Assembly: GCA_003194435.1 (NCBI GenBank)
Contig: PQXC01000002.1
Location: 33,034 to 97,033, forward strand
Source: Candidatus Methanophagaceae archaeon
Lineage (GTDB): Archaea > Halobacteriota > Syntropharchaeia > Alkanophagales > Methanospirareceae
Length of the DNA stretch: 64,000 nucleotides
Direction of reading: 5' to 3'
Positions within the stretch are counted from its first letter, which is position 1. Each line of letters opens with the position of its first letter. The position numbers and the translations under genes were made by a program. Below the pieces are notes generated by a model, which saw only the letters and a list, made by a program, of their open reading frames with translations, searched no databases and was not told the DNA's origin. This document shows, one piece after another, positions 34,257-42,757 of the stretch.

Positions 34257-34921
34257 TCTTCGAGCAACCTCCCGTCTTTCATCCTTATTACTCGCGGCGC
34301 GTGAGCTGCAATCTCAGTATCGTGCGTCACCACGATTATCGTCCTTCCTTCGTTGCGATTCAAACCCTCTAAGATGCCCATTATCGCATCTCCTGTCTCG
34401 CTATCCACGTTACCCGTGGGTTCGTCACCGATGATAACTGCGGGGTTATTAGAAAGTGCGCGTGCAATAGCCACCCGCTGTTGCTGCCCGCCACTCAGCT
34501 CCGAGGGTTTGTGATGCATACGCTCGCGAAGCCCGACCTTTGCAAGCAGTTCTGCAGCCCTCTTAATACGCGCATCACTCTTCACACCTGCGAAGAACAT
34601 GGGAAGCGCGACATTTTCCAGCGCAGTTAGCGAATGGATGAGATTAAACTGCTGGAATATGAATCCTATCTTTTCGCGTCTTATCTCCGCAAGCTCGTTC
34701 TCGCTGAGCAAGGCGGTATTCACACCACCGATGAATACCGCACCGCTCGTTGGTTTATCCAGGCAGCCGAGCATATTGAGCAGCGTAGATTTGCCCGAGC
34801 CGGAAGGTCCCACGATCGCGAGGAACTCACCTTCTTCTATTTCTAAACTCACATCTCGAAGCGCCGGCACCTCTATCTCCCCCATCCGGTAAACCTTGCT
34901 TAGATGCTCTGTTCGGATCAT
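34253..34921 (-). CDS. LolD/MacB-type ABC ATPase (cassette A)
   Basis: ATPase partner of the MacB-type permease, 222 residues. Walker A is GPSGSGKSTLLNMLGCLD, the Q-loop FIFQQFNLIHSLTALENV, signature [15 protein letters not shown], Walker B VIIGDEPTGNVDS and H-loop VVTHD. ATG 34921 is chosen because AGGAGG lies 11 bases upstream and it overlaps the COG1361 stop as ATGA; an earlier in-frame start lies inside that gene. Confidence 0.93.
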   Translation of the reverse strand: MIRTEHLSKVYRMGEIEVPALRDVSLEIEEGEFLAIVGPSGSGKSTLLNMLGCLDKPTSGAVFIGGVNTALLSENELAEIRREKIGFIFQQFNLIHSLTALENVALPMFFAGVKSDARIKRAAELLAKVGLRERMHHKPSELSGGQQQRVAIARALSNNPAVIIGDEPTGNVDSETGDAIMGILEGLNRNEGRTIIVVTHDTEIAAHAPRVIRMKDGRLLEE

Positions 34922-36228
34922 TCTACGCAGCTCCTCCTTTGCTTCACCTTCACCCTCACCCACACGACTGCAATCACCGATAACAGGATTACAGGCAGTG
35001 CAACGAATGACATAGCTGGTAACGCATCCTTCTGCGGCTCTTTTACTTCTATTCGCACTTCGTAACCTGCAGTTTCATAAGTTTTATCGGTGTTTACATC
35101 CCTGAACACCAGTTTGAATGCAAATCTGTTTTCTCCTGCGTTCAGTTCGCTTGTATCAACGTCAAAAGAAGCGGAAAATACGTCTCCGGCTTCCATGTCG
35201 CCAATAAAATATTCTGAAGGCAGTATCCTCACTCTTTCCACTCCGTTACTTACAGGCACTACGGATACCGCTTTAACGTCTTTTGGCAGTCCATTAGCCA
35301 CGTCAAAGTCTATCTTCGCCACTTCTCCTTTCAAAACCGACTTAGGCGCATCTACCAGGATGAGCCTTAAGTCTGCGCTGCTCCTCACGAATACCGCAGA
35401 ATCCAGTGTATTTCGATGCGAATTGATGCCATTTTTGTATTCCACTACGAACTGGATGTCTTTATTCCCCTCGGAAACACAAAGAGGAGTAAACGAGAAA
35501 TTCACACACCTTTTCTCGTATGGCGCCAGGTTGCCTATGAAGATTCGCTCAGGCGTGAATTCTAACTCATCATTTTCCGGACTCTCTTTCTCTTTCACCT
35601 CCACATTTACACCGCTAACTAAATTTGGTCTGTTATTCGCCACCACCACCGTTATCTCCTTTGATTCACTGAGCGAAATCTCGGACGGAACGTCTTTCTC
35701 AAGTATCTCCACGCTGCTGCTCTCCACCTTCACAGGTACTGGAAATCGCACATTGTCGCCATTATCCACTTCTATGCATACTTCAGGGAAATAAGTCCCA
35801 TCGCTGGTATACGTAGCAGCTTTTATCGGTATTGCGACTGTTATGCTCTCACCGGGTCCTAAAGCTCCTACGTTGTAATACTCAGAGCGCTGTACGCCTT
35901 CTCGCGCCCATTCTATATTTTTGTCGCTACCACTCAGCCTTATGCTTTCTATTTCTGCACTTATACTTCGCTTTGAAATCTTCGTGGTCTCTGATGGTGA
36001 ATATTTACCCGTGGTAGTTGTCTCGGTCTCCGATGATTGTGTGTCCATGTTTTGCACTGTTACGGTAATGATGCCGATGTCACCGGGCATCAAAACTGCC
36101 GGTTCCACTTTGTAGTCCGTAACCATAACGGCAGGTCCTTCCGCGGCTGATACAACAGCGACTGTTGCAAACAGCACCAGAGCTGCCACAGTAAAACCTG
36201 TAGTAATATTCTTATTTGCACTTATCAT
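34918..36228 (-). CDS. Membrane-anchored COG1361/CARDB surface protein (cassette A)
   Basis: A secreted protein of 436 residues with a signal peptide (about 10-28) and a C-terminal anchor helix (about 405-425) with a short basic tail. The middle consists of three or more CARDB/NEW3-type beta domains; phrases such as PGDIGIITVTVQNMD, LGPGESITVAIPIKA and LKGEVAKIDFDVANG mark each. COG1361 genes are often beside MacB-type transporters in methanogens. Overlaps both neighbours by four bases. It may act as the outer adaptor of the transporter in place of MacA; this is inference. Confidence 0.85.
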   Translation of the reverse strand: MISANKNITTGFTVAALVLFATVAVVSAAEGPAVMVTDYKVEPAVLMPGDIGIITVTVQNMDTQSSETETTTTGKYSPSETTKISKRSISAEIESIRLSGSDKNIEWAREGVQRSEYYNVGALGPGESITVAIPIKAATYTSDGTYFPEVCIEVDNGDNVRFPVPVKVESSSVEILEKDVPSEISLSESKEITVVVANNRPNLVSGVNVEVKEKESPENDELEFTPERIFIGNLAPYEKRCVNFSFTPLCVSEGNKDIQFVVEYKNGINSHRNTLDSAVFVRSSADLRLILVDAPKSVLKGEVAKIDFDVANGLPKDVKAVSVVPVSNGVERVRILPSEYFIGDMEAGDVFSASFDVDTSELNAGENRFAFKLVFRDVNTDKTYETAGYEVRIEVKEPQKDALPAMSFVALPVILLSVIAVVWVRVKVKQRRSCVE

Positions 36229-36914
36229 TTCTTTTCACCTCCTTCGTTTTCCACTCCTAAATTACTCCACACTTCCACAGCCTTCCCCTCATCAGGGTCA
36301 ACCAGAACAGAAACAACCGCGGGGTTCTCCCCAAACCGCGTCCACGTAACGCTGAGCAGTGTCTTTGGCAAGTAGAACTTCTCTGCAGTCTCCGGAAGCA
36401 CCCTCCTGACGGTCGGCGTCACACTTTCCAAACTGTTTTCCTTCAACAGATTCGCAGCTTCTTCATTCTGAAGTGCGACTGAGATTGCCTTTGCTCTCTC
36501 AGCCGCCGGTATCGCATCTAATACATGCCCGTTCAGAACCAGCTCCTTTCCCGCACGGTAATACGTGAAAACATAGACGTCCTGGCATTCGCACGCATCT
36601 GAAAAGCAGATAACCCTGAGGTCATGGTCTTCACCATTCTTCATGGCTGTGATGTTCACTTTATCATACCTCACGCCTTTATAAGGCGTTATCTCAGCTA
36701 AGACCTTCGATACAATCTCCGTTTTCGTTTCTTCGTTGAGTTCCGTGCCTGAAACTGAAAACTCTACTGCTGTGGACAAGCCCGAATCTAAACCAGGTGC
36801 AGTATGACCAAGCCTGTGCTCGATTTTCGGTAGCCCTAAATAAACGCCAGCAGCAACCACTACTACAACTGCTGCAATTGCCACTACCATTACGATTTTC
36901 TTTGCACCTACCAT
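36225..36914 (-). CDS. Single-pass membrane protein of unknown function (cassette A)
   Basis: A 229-residue protein with an N-terminal signal anchor (about 6-28, very Val/Ala-rich) and a soluble outer domain. The sequence includes one Cys pair region (FSDACECQDVYVF) and a predicted alpha/beta segment rich in charged residues. No family is recognised. GGAGGTGA lies before ATG 36914, and the end overlaps the COG1361 gene. Gene order suggests it belongs with the transporter complex on the outer membrane face. Confidence 0.7.
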   Translation of the reverse strand: MVGAKKIVMVVAIAAVVVVVAAGVYLGLPKIEHRLGHTAPGLDSGLSTAVEFSVSGTELNEETKTEIVSKVLAEITPYKGVRYDKVNITAMKNGEDHDLRVICFSDACECQDVYVFTYYRAGKELVLNGHVLDAIPAAERAKAISVALQNEEAANLLKENSLESVTPTVRRVLPETAEKFYLPKTLLSVTWTRFGENPAVVSVLVDPDEGKAVEVWSNLGVENEGGEKK

Positions 36915-36970
36915 TTCTTTTTTATCACCTCCTTATCCTCCCGGAAAAAATAAAAAAAGGAATGAGTTTT

Positions 36971-38326
36971 TTACTCATCCCCCATCTCTATTGTGTACTC
37001 AAAACTCTCTGCATTCCTCGGCAGTATCTCCAGCGTCCAGACGCCACCCGGTGCGTTAGTTATCTCGTATGTTTCGCTGTACTCCGTGCTCGTCACGTGA
37101 TACATCCCTTCACTTGACGCTTCCCATGGCGGTAAATAACCCATACCCAGGCTTATGTGCGCTGTTTTCACCGTTTTTGATGGCTCTGGTGTCAATTTCC
37201 CACCTTCAAGAGTTGCCAGCATGAGTGCAACATCGAAAGAAGGTTCTTCTTTTTCTTCCGCTCCTCCATATTTATCGTATGCATACTGTCTGGCAGTAAC
37301 TACAACACTGACCTTCTCGCCCTGTTTCACCGTGAAATCTTCCCTGAACGGTGTTGTGGGTTGTTTCCATACTTCTAAGCTCAAATGTACTTCATGGTTC
37401 CACCGCTCTATCGAAGGGTCGTCTATGTTCAGGTTGATGCCGCCTTCATACCTTCCTTTTGCATCCTCTGGCACATTCACTGCTACCTTTACCGTCGCCT
37501 TCGAGTTCGCTTCCACCTTCGCAGGTGCATCTATCGTCAGCCAGTCCTCGGGAATCAGATTATTCTCGAAAGGTCCATACCTTCGTTCTTCTCCACCAAT
37601 TTCCGGGCTTATTGCAATCGCTTTGTCGCCTTTGTTCTCAATCTGTATCTCATACTCCTGGCTCTCTCCCGCTTCTACCCTGTCATGTATGTATTGTGGC
37701 TGTACCACTATCTTCGGCGGTTCCCAAACTTGTATTGACAGGCTTAGCGAGTTCACATACACCGGGAATGGTGCTGGATAAGGTGTTGGAATCGTATCAT
37801 TTGTGAATACGATCTGCGCGCTGTAATGACCGATTTCCGCATCTTCCGGTATTTTTACCGTAACGGTATATTCTTGCTCACCGCCTGCCTTTAGCTCTGC
37901 GCTACCCGGTTCAACTGTTATCCAGTCCTCTTCCACAAAATATTCTCCAAACGGTTGGGTTTCAATGCGTGGGCTTGTGAATACTGCCTCTTCGTTCTTG
38001 TTTTTTACCTTCACTGTAAACTCTTTTTCACCGCCGGGTTTCAGCTCGAACCACTCGTGCTTCGGCGAGATTTGCAATATTTTGTAATCCACTTGCTCGT
38101 GCTGCTCTTCTTCGCTTTGTTCGGATGTCTCTACCAGCGCAGGTTGTGGCAATGATGCCTGACCTGCTGCACCTGCTTCTAACCCTATTACGACCGCACC
38201 GAGGTTAAGTACCGGTTGCGGCGGCGCTGCCTGACCTGCGACAGCGGCGACTGAAAAAAAGCTCAGGAGAAACACTCCTAACACAACCGCTGCCTTTGCT
38301 TTCTTTTTTGCTTCTTCTTCTTTCAT
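36971..38326 (-). CDS. Secreted protein with NEW3/CARDB-like repeats
   Basis: A 451-residue secreted protein. A basic N-terminus and helix (about 12-32) form a signal peptide, then beta domains repeat a pattern: FELKPGGEKEFTVKVKN, ELKAGGEQEYTVTVKIPEDA, VEAGESQEYEIQIENKGDKA, VEANSKATVKVAVNVPEDA. These are alpha-galactosidase NEW3/CARDB-like folds. No C-terminal anchor is evident. First gene of the long minus cluster; upstream is a promoter element shared with the response regulator gene. Probably an envelope protein under two-component control; function unknown. Confidence 0.8.
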   Translation of the reverse strand: MKEEEAKKKAKAAVVLGVFLLSFFSVAAVAGQAAPPQPVLNLGAVVIGLEAGAAGQASLPQPALVETSEQSEEEQHEQVDYKILQISPKHEWFELKPGGEKEFTVKVKNKNEEAVFTSPRIETQPFGEYFVEEDWITVEPGSAELKAGGEQEYTVTVKIPEDAEIGHYSAQIVFTNDTIPTPYPAPFPVYVNSLSLSIQVWEPPKIVVQPQYIHDRVEAGESQEYEIQIENKGDKAIAISPEIGGEERRYGPFENNLIPEDWLTIDAPAKVEANSKATVKVAVNVPEDAKGRYEGGINLNIDDPSIERWNHEVHLSLEVWKQPTTPFREDFTVKQGEKVSVVVTARQYAYDKYGGAEEKEEPSFDVALMLATLEGGKLTPEPSKTVKTAHISLGMGYLPPWEASSEGMYHVTSTEYSETYEITNAPGGVWTLEILPRNAESFEYTIEMGDE

Positions 38327-38405
38327 TTTTTTCTTTTCACTTCCTTCTTTTTATCTCGCGGTTCGCCTCTTTTTCAACGAACCTGTTCATAAATATACAA
38401 GTGTC

Positions 38406-38495
38406 CCTATTTAAGCTTTTCGATTTTTCGCAAAACCGAAAAACATAAAATTAGGTAACGCTCAATATTGTATATTTTGACTATTTATCGTCAAA
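38406..38495 (-). promoter_or_regulatory. Duplicated promoter element with palindrome, copy 1
   Basis: On the minus strand ATCGAAAAGCTTAAATAGG is a BRE/TATA set for the secreted protein gene starting at 38326. About 60 bases further upstream is the palindrome TTTGAC-TATTTATC-GTCAAA (38476-38495). The whole block aligns without gaps to 40970-41059. Confidence 0.65.
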
Positions 38496-38532
38496 CTTTA
38501 CAAAAAACTCAAGGCAGAACTTACGGAGCTAC

Positions 38533-40296
38533 TTAATCACTCCATTTCTCCAGCGTGAAGATAAAAGTACTTCCCTTACCAGGTTCGCTCTCCGCCCATA
38601 TCTCCCCGTTGTGGGCTTCTATTATACCCTTACATATCGCCAGTCCGAGACCGGTTCCACCCGCTTCCCTGGTCAGCGTGCTGTCAACCTGGTAAAACCT
38701 GTCGAACACCCTATTCAGGTCTTCTGGAGGGATACCAATCCCTGTGTCGCTGACCCTGACTTCTACCTGCCCGTTCAACTCGCTGGCTTTTATACTGATT
38801 TCTCCGCCCCCCGGCGTGAATTTAACAGCGTTATTAAGGAGGTTTATGATTACCTGTGTAAGCTTTTCTCGATCCGCCTTAACCGGTGCAAGGTCTTTCG
38901 GCAGTTCAATGTTCAGTGCTATGCCCTTTTCAATGGCTGTTTGCCTCACACTTTCGATAGAATCCGCAATTACTGAATCCAATGACACTCTCTCGAATTT
39001 GAGTTCCATTCTGCCTGATTCTATTCGGGACAGGTCCAGCAGGTCGTTAACAAGGTTCGTCAGACGGTCTATGTTCCTGAGAATAATGTCCAGCATTTCT
39101 TTCTTCGTCTCTGTATCTATGTCTGCTACTTCAAGTACTTGCGCTGATGTTCTCATGGCAGCAAGGGGTGTCCTGAGTTCGTGCGATACCATGGAAACAA
39201 AGTCAGATTTTAATTTATCCAGTTCTTTGAGCCGTTCGTTTGCCAGTGCGAGTTCTTTATTCGATTGTATCAGTTCGCCTGTCTTCGATGCCACCTCCGC
39301 TTCCAGCGTTTTGTTCCACCGGGAGAACATCACGATTAATCCAAGGCTTCCGCCCAGGATGAGTGCGATGACAATGCCTGAAAAAGCCATCTGCTTGGTA
39401 TAAACCGATTGTATCAACTGGTCAACTTCGCTTGCAGGTACAGATATAGCAACTGACCATAATTGGTCACGCCATCGTACTGGCGCATACGCCACGATCT
39501 GTTCCGATTCTGATCCTGATTCATCTCCTTCTTTGTGGTAAACAGCAGTCCCTTCTGAGCCGTTCATCTGTTTCTCGATTATATCTCGCCATTCACTTTG
39601 ATTTTCACCAAGCATCTTGATGTAGTTTTTACCGATTACTTCGCTTCTCGCTCCATCATAAAGCGATTTCCCCTTATGATCTATCATATACACGTATCCA
39701 GTTTTATCCTGCATGATTGGTTCGAGGAATCGGTCTGTGATGGTGGACATTTGTATAATGGCGAGGATGACGCCCCTGAAATTCTCGCCTTCATCCCCTT
39801 CATCTTCATATACTGGAACCCAGATGAAGGAGCCCAGACCTCCCTCGAACAGTGGTGTAGGACTGGAAATTTCTGTTTTTCTTGAATCTCTCGCCGAATC
39901 AAAGGCATCGCTTCTATTCGCCGCATACAGGTCATACCCAATCGGAGCACGATGCTCCGGGTAGCCATACACTACCACTCCGCTCGCATTTATAAATTCA
40001 ATACTGTAAAAACCGCTGGTTTCCTCATAGATTGTTTTGAAACATCTGGTTATGTTGGTGATGGAATCAGCAGACCTATCTCTGGCAAGTATTTCTATAA
40101 TGGTTACACGCTCATCTGCAAATGCTTCGATGCCCAAAGCTGCCTGTCTCGCCAGCAACAGTTGCTGTTTACTATATTGTTCTTGCACTATCTCTTCCAC
40201 TTCTCTGTGGGTCTTGAAACCCAAAAAAGCCACAATACAAATAAGGATGAGGCAGACTACAAGAATAATCACTTTATTGTTGCTCTTATCCTTCAT
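38533..40296 (-). CDS. Membrane sensor histidine kinase with extracytoplasmic Cache domain
   Basis: A 587-residue sensor. Helix 1 (about 9-27) and helix 2 (about 296-317) enclose a double-Cache-like ligand domain (about 30-290), with GYVYMIDHKGKSLYD and RWRDQLWSVAISVPASEV as typical Cache strands. A coiled linker leads to HisKA (VSMVSHELRTPLAAM, His372). The ATPase has NLLNNAVKFTPGGG, DTGIGIPPEDL and GTGLGLAICKGI. The next gene upstream is a response regulator, so the pair probably forms one system sensing a small extracellular molecule and controlling the envelope gene cluster. Confidence 0.92.
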   Translation of the reverse strand: MKDKSNNKVIILVVCLILICIVAFLGFKTHREVEEIVQEQYSKQQLLLARQAALGIEAFADERVTIIEILARDRSADSITNITRCFKTIYEETSGFYSIEFINASGVVVYGYPEHRAPIGYDLYAANRSDAFDSARDSRKTEISSPTPLFEGGLGSFIWVPVYEDEGDEGENFRGVILAIIQMSTITDRFLEPIMQDKTGYVYMIDHKGKSLYDGARSEVIGKNYIKMLGENQSEWRDIIEKQMNGSEGTAVYHKEGDESGSESEQIVAYAPVRWRDQLWSVAISVPASEVDQLIQSVYTKQMAFSGIVIALILGGSLGLIVMFSRWNKTLEAEVASKTGELIQSNKELALANERLKELDKLKSDFVSMVSHELRTPLAAMRTSAQVLEVADIDTETKKEMLDIILRNIDRLTNLVNDLLDLSRIESGRMELKFERVSLDSVIADSIESVRQTAIEKGIALNIELPKDLAPVKADREKLTQVIINLLNNAVKFTPGGGEISIKASELNGQVEVRVSDTGIGIPPEDLNRVFDRFYQVDSTLTREAGGTGLGLAICKGIIEAHNGEIWAESEPGKGSTFIFTLEKWSD

Positions 40297-40346
40297 ATTC
40301 GTAATTGCTCTTTCCTTATTCTTATTCTATTCTTATTCTTTTACAC

Positions 40347-40859
40347 TCACGGAGCGGTTCTACGCAGAACTGCCTTTATCCGCGCTTTTAATTCAGCCAG
40401 ATCAAATGGTTTTGTAACATAGTCATCTGCACCGATTTCAATACCTTCGACCTTGTCAGAAGTCTCGCCCTTTGCTGTGAGCATAATTATCGGAATAGCA
40501 CTTGTTGCTTCGTCCTGCTTCAACTGCTGGCAGACCTCAAATCCATTTATCTTGGGCAGCATCAAATCGAGAAGCACGAGGTCAGGGATCTCAGCCCTTA
40601 CCTTCTCCAGTGCCTCTACGCCGTCTTGAGCTTCGATGACATTGAAATCTTCCATTTCCAATGCTCTCTTTAGCGGTAACAAAGTATCCAGTTCGTCATC
40701 TACTATTAAAATCTTGGTTCTGGTGTCGGAAAGTCTTCTAATCCTCTCCACCACTTCTCTTTCTGTAATGCCCAATCGCTCTGCTATCACGCCATACGAG
40801 AGCGTATCGTCTTTTTGTAGCATTTCAACAATTCTCCTATCAGTGTCGTCTAATTTCAT
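40347..40859 (-). CDS. Response regulator with N-terminal AsnC-type HTH and C-terminal receiver
   Basis: A 170-residue regulator. Residues 1-45 form an Lrp/AsnC-like helix-turn-helix (DDTDRRIVEMLQKDDTLSYG). Residues 48-168 are a receiver domain with the acidic pair DD at 54-55, phospho-acceptor Asp98 in LVLLDLMLP, and the conserved Lys in YVTKPF. The order HTH then receiver is the reverse of bacterial response regulators. It overlaps nothing and lies 50 bases before the Cache histidine kinase. Its promoter copy of the duplicated element implies shared control with the secreted protein gene. Confidence 0.88.
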   Translation of the reverse strand: MKLDDTDRRIVEMLQKDDTLSYGVIAERLGITEREVVERIRRLSDTRTKILIVDDELDTLLPLKRALEMEDFNVIEAQDGVEALEKVRAEIPDLVLLDLMLPKINGFEVCQQLKQDEATSAIPIIMLTAKGETSDKVEGIEIGADDYVTKPFDLAELKARIKAVLRRTAP

Positions 40860-40969
40860 TTTTCCCCTCCCGCAGTTTGCCTCCCTTTTTTCATTCTCAT
40901 CGGTTTTTTATTTTAGTTAGTTTTAGTTAGTTATTGCTTTTATCTTTAAGTTTAATCCCCCTCACCATT

Positions 40970-41059
40970 CCTATTTAAGCTTTTCGATTCTTCGTAAAAC
41001 CGAAAAACATAAAATTAGATATACCAAGATATTAACACATTTAGCTATTTATCGCTAAG
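40970..41059. promoter_or_regulatory. Duplicated promoter element with palindrome, copy 2
   Basis: Same block as 38406-38495. The minus-strand CGAAAAGCTTAAATAGG promoter reads toward the response regulator (start 40859). The palindrome at 41040-41059 is TTTAGC-TATTTATC-GCTAAG and lies just before the winged-helix gene on the plus strand. Compared with copy 1 two arm positions changed on both sides so pairing is kept while the eight-base centre is identical. Confidence 0.65.
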
Positions 41060-41071
41060 TTTTAGAATGAG

Positions 41072-41356
41072 ATGAGTAAGATCGAAAAGATATTTGGAAG
41101 AAACGCACAGCTTGTTGTCTTAGAGTATTTAATAAGAAATCGTGGCACGACAACCTACCTCTCAGGTATCGCGGAGGAGACCGGACTTTCTCACTCCAGC
41201 GTTGCACGAGTAATCGAGCCGCTTCTGGAAATGAACATTGTGAAAGAAGGCAAAGTGGGCAAACAAATAAGAACCTTCACATTGAACGAGGATAATGAAG
41301 TGACAAAGTTATTGATACGGTTTTATGACGATTTAGCGAAAATTGTGAGTGAATAA
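41072..41356 (+). CDS. Small winged-helix DNA-binding protein
   Basis: A 94-residue winged helix of the ArsR/MarR-like type: FGRNAQLVVLEYLIRNRG, then the recognition helix TGLSHSSVARVIEPLLEMNI and the wing KVGKQIRTFTLNEDNE. It is the only plus-strand gene in a 17-kb minus-strand region. It starts 12 bases after a palindrome that is also present upstream of the secreted protein gene, so it is a good candidate for an autoregulator binding both sites. GATGAG-type spacing gives no strong ribosome site; a leaderless or short-leader message is likely. Confidence 0.82.
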   Translation: MSKIEKIFGRNAQLVVLEYLIRNRGTTTYLSGIAEETGLSHSSVARVIEPLLEMNIVKEGKVGKQIRTFTLNEDNEVTKLLIRFYDDLAKIVSE

Positions 41357-41370
41357 TTCACCTTCCCTTC

Positions 41371-41535
41371 TTATGGGATATTTGTAACTGTCCTCTCCTT
41401 ACTCAGGTATCTGGTCAGGTATGTTGTGAATGCCAGTAAAAGCGCCGCAATGACCAGCAACACCCCAACCCCTGACCATGACCATAACCATGATATAGTA
41501 AAATCCCCCTTCGTTATGTTGTTGTTAGTGTTGTA
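41371..41535 (-). pseudogene. C-terminal remnant of an ABC-2 permease
   Basis: The minus strand reads ITKGDFTISWLWSWSGVG, then ALLLAFTTYLTRYLSKER and VTNIP before TAA 41373-41371. It aligns with the last 45 residues of the permease at 30615-31319 (LLLALTTYLTRYLNKERIV). No start or upstream part remains. It sits downstream of the cassette B permease, as the ABC-2 genes do in cassette A. Confidence 0.75.
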
Positions 41536-41563
41536 AAACTTTCTTTTTGAAAGAAAGGTTTGT

Positions 41564-42682
41564 TCATTCGTACCTCAGCGCTTCTATCGGTTTCAACCTC
41601 GAAGCTCGCCATGCAGGATAAAGCCCGCTTATTACACTCGTTCCGACCCCGAAAGCAATCCCGAGGAATATGTACAGGATACTTGAAGGTGCAAACAGAT
41701 ATGACGCTTCCTTTAACATCAAAACGTCCACCAGGAAACCAGCACCGAAGCCCAAAATCGCTCCTATCACGCCTCCAATAGCTCCAAGAATCAATGACTC
41801 AAACAGGAACATACGAAGTATCCCACTCTTAGACGTGCCTATTGCACGCATTACACCTATCTCCTTCGTTCTCTCTACTGTTGACATCATCATCACGTTA
41901 AGGATGCTTACGCCTGCAACTAAGAGCGAAATAGCTCCTATTCCAAGCAGGAATACGGAAATCGTCCTGAACAGGCTCTTTATACCTTCCACTATCATCT
42001 TCAGCTCCATCACCCTTACAACTTCTTCGCGCTTGTTCAATCGGTCTTCAATCTCTTCCCTTACTTCTTTCACATCCTCTATATTATCCACCTTCACAAT
42101 CACAGAGTTGTAGCCTGAGGAGTTGTATAACGAGGAAAACATCTTATCAGAGACAATTATAGCGTTATCAGGATTTATGTCGAATCCTATTCCCCGTTCC
42201 TTCAGGATACCCACGATTCTTGGCTTCTGACTTTTTATTAGTGCCCTTTCTCCTACTCTCAGCTCATATTCGTCTGCGAGTCTTGACCCGACCAAACAGT
42301 TTAAAGAACCGTGTTTAAGAAACTGCCCATCCTCCTTCTCCAGAAGTTTCGGTATGTCCTCGCTGCGCATTCCATATATCATCACCGGCGTTGACTCACC
42401 GTTTAGAATCACCTTATCCACGCTCGACCTTACAGGGATTGCATCTGCCACTTTCTCTATCTTCTCAAAGTTAGCGTCTGAAATTGTTTCTTCGCCATAC
42501 GGAAGGACCACTAACTCGTTTCCTATCATGCACAACTGCTCTGAAGCAGAGAGCCGAACACTGTTACCGAGAATCCCAAGCGCTGTTATTGCCAGCACGC
42601 CTATTACAATCCCGATAACTGCGAGCACGGACCTGAACTTATGCCTTGCAAGGTTCCTCTTCGCGAACTCGAAAAAAATCAT
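41564..42682 (-). CDS. MacB/FtsX-type ABC transporter permease (cassette B)
   Basis: A 372-residue paralogue of the cassette A permease. N-terminal helix in RSVLAVIGIVIGVLAITALG, outer MacB_PCD domain (about 45-240), three C-terminal helices with VERTKEIGVMRAIGTSKSG, and the end GLYPAWRASRLKPIEALRYE. ATG 42682 has AAAGGAG eight bases upstream; ATG 42688 would leave only one base of spacing. It is separated from its ATPase by a BrnT-like gene, unlike the direct overlap in cassette A. Confidence 0.9.
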   Translation of the reverse strand: MIFFEFAKRNLARHKFRSVLAVIGIVIGVLAITALGILGNSVRLSASEQLCMIGNELVVLPYGEETISDANFEKIEKVADAIPVRSSVDKVILNGESTPVMIYGMRSEDIPKLLEKEDGQFLKHGSLNCLVGSRLADEYELRVGERALIKSQKPRIVGILKERGIGFDINPDNAIIVSDKMFSSLYNSSGYNSVIVKVDNIEDVKEVREEIEDRLNKREEVVRVMELKMIVEGIKSLFRTISVFLLGIGAISLLVAGVSILNVMMMSTVERTKEIGVMRAIGTSKSGILRMFLFESLILGAIGGVIGAILGFGAGFLVDVLMLKEASYLFAPSSILYIFLGIAFGVGTSVISGLYPAWRASRLKPIEALRYE

Positions 42683-42757
42683 TTTCATGCTCCTTTAATG
42701 ATTTAACAGAATAGTCCTGTTCGATTTCCATATCTTCAAGAACCGCCCTGGCATTCT

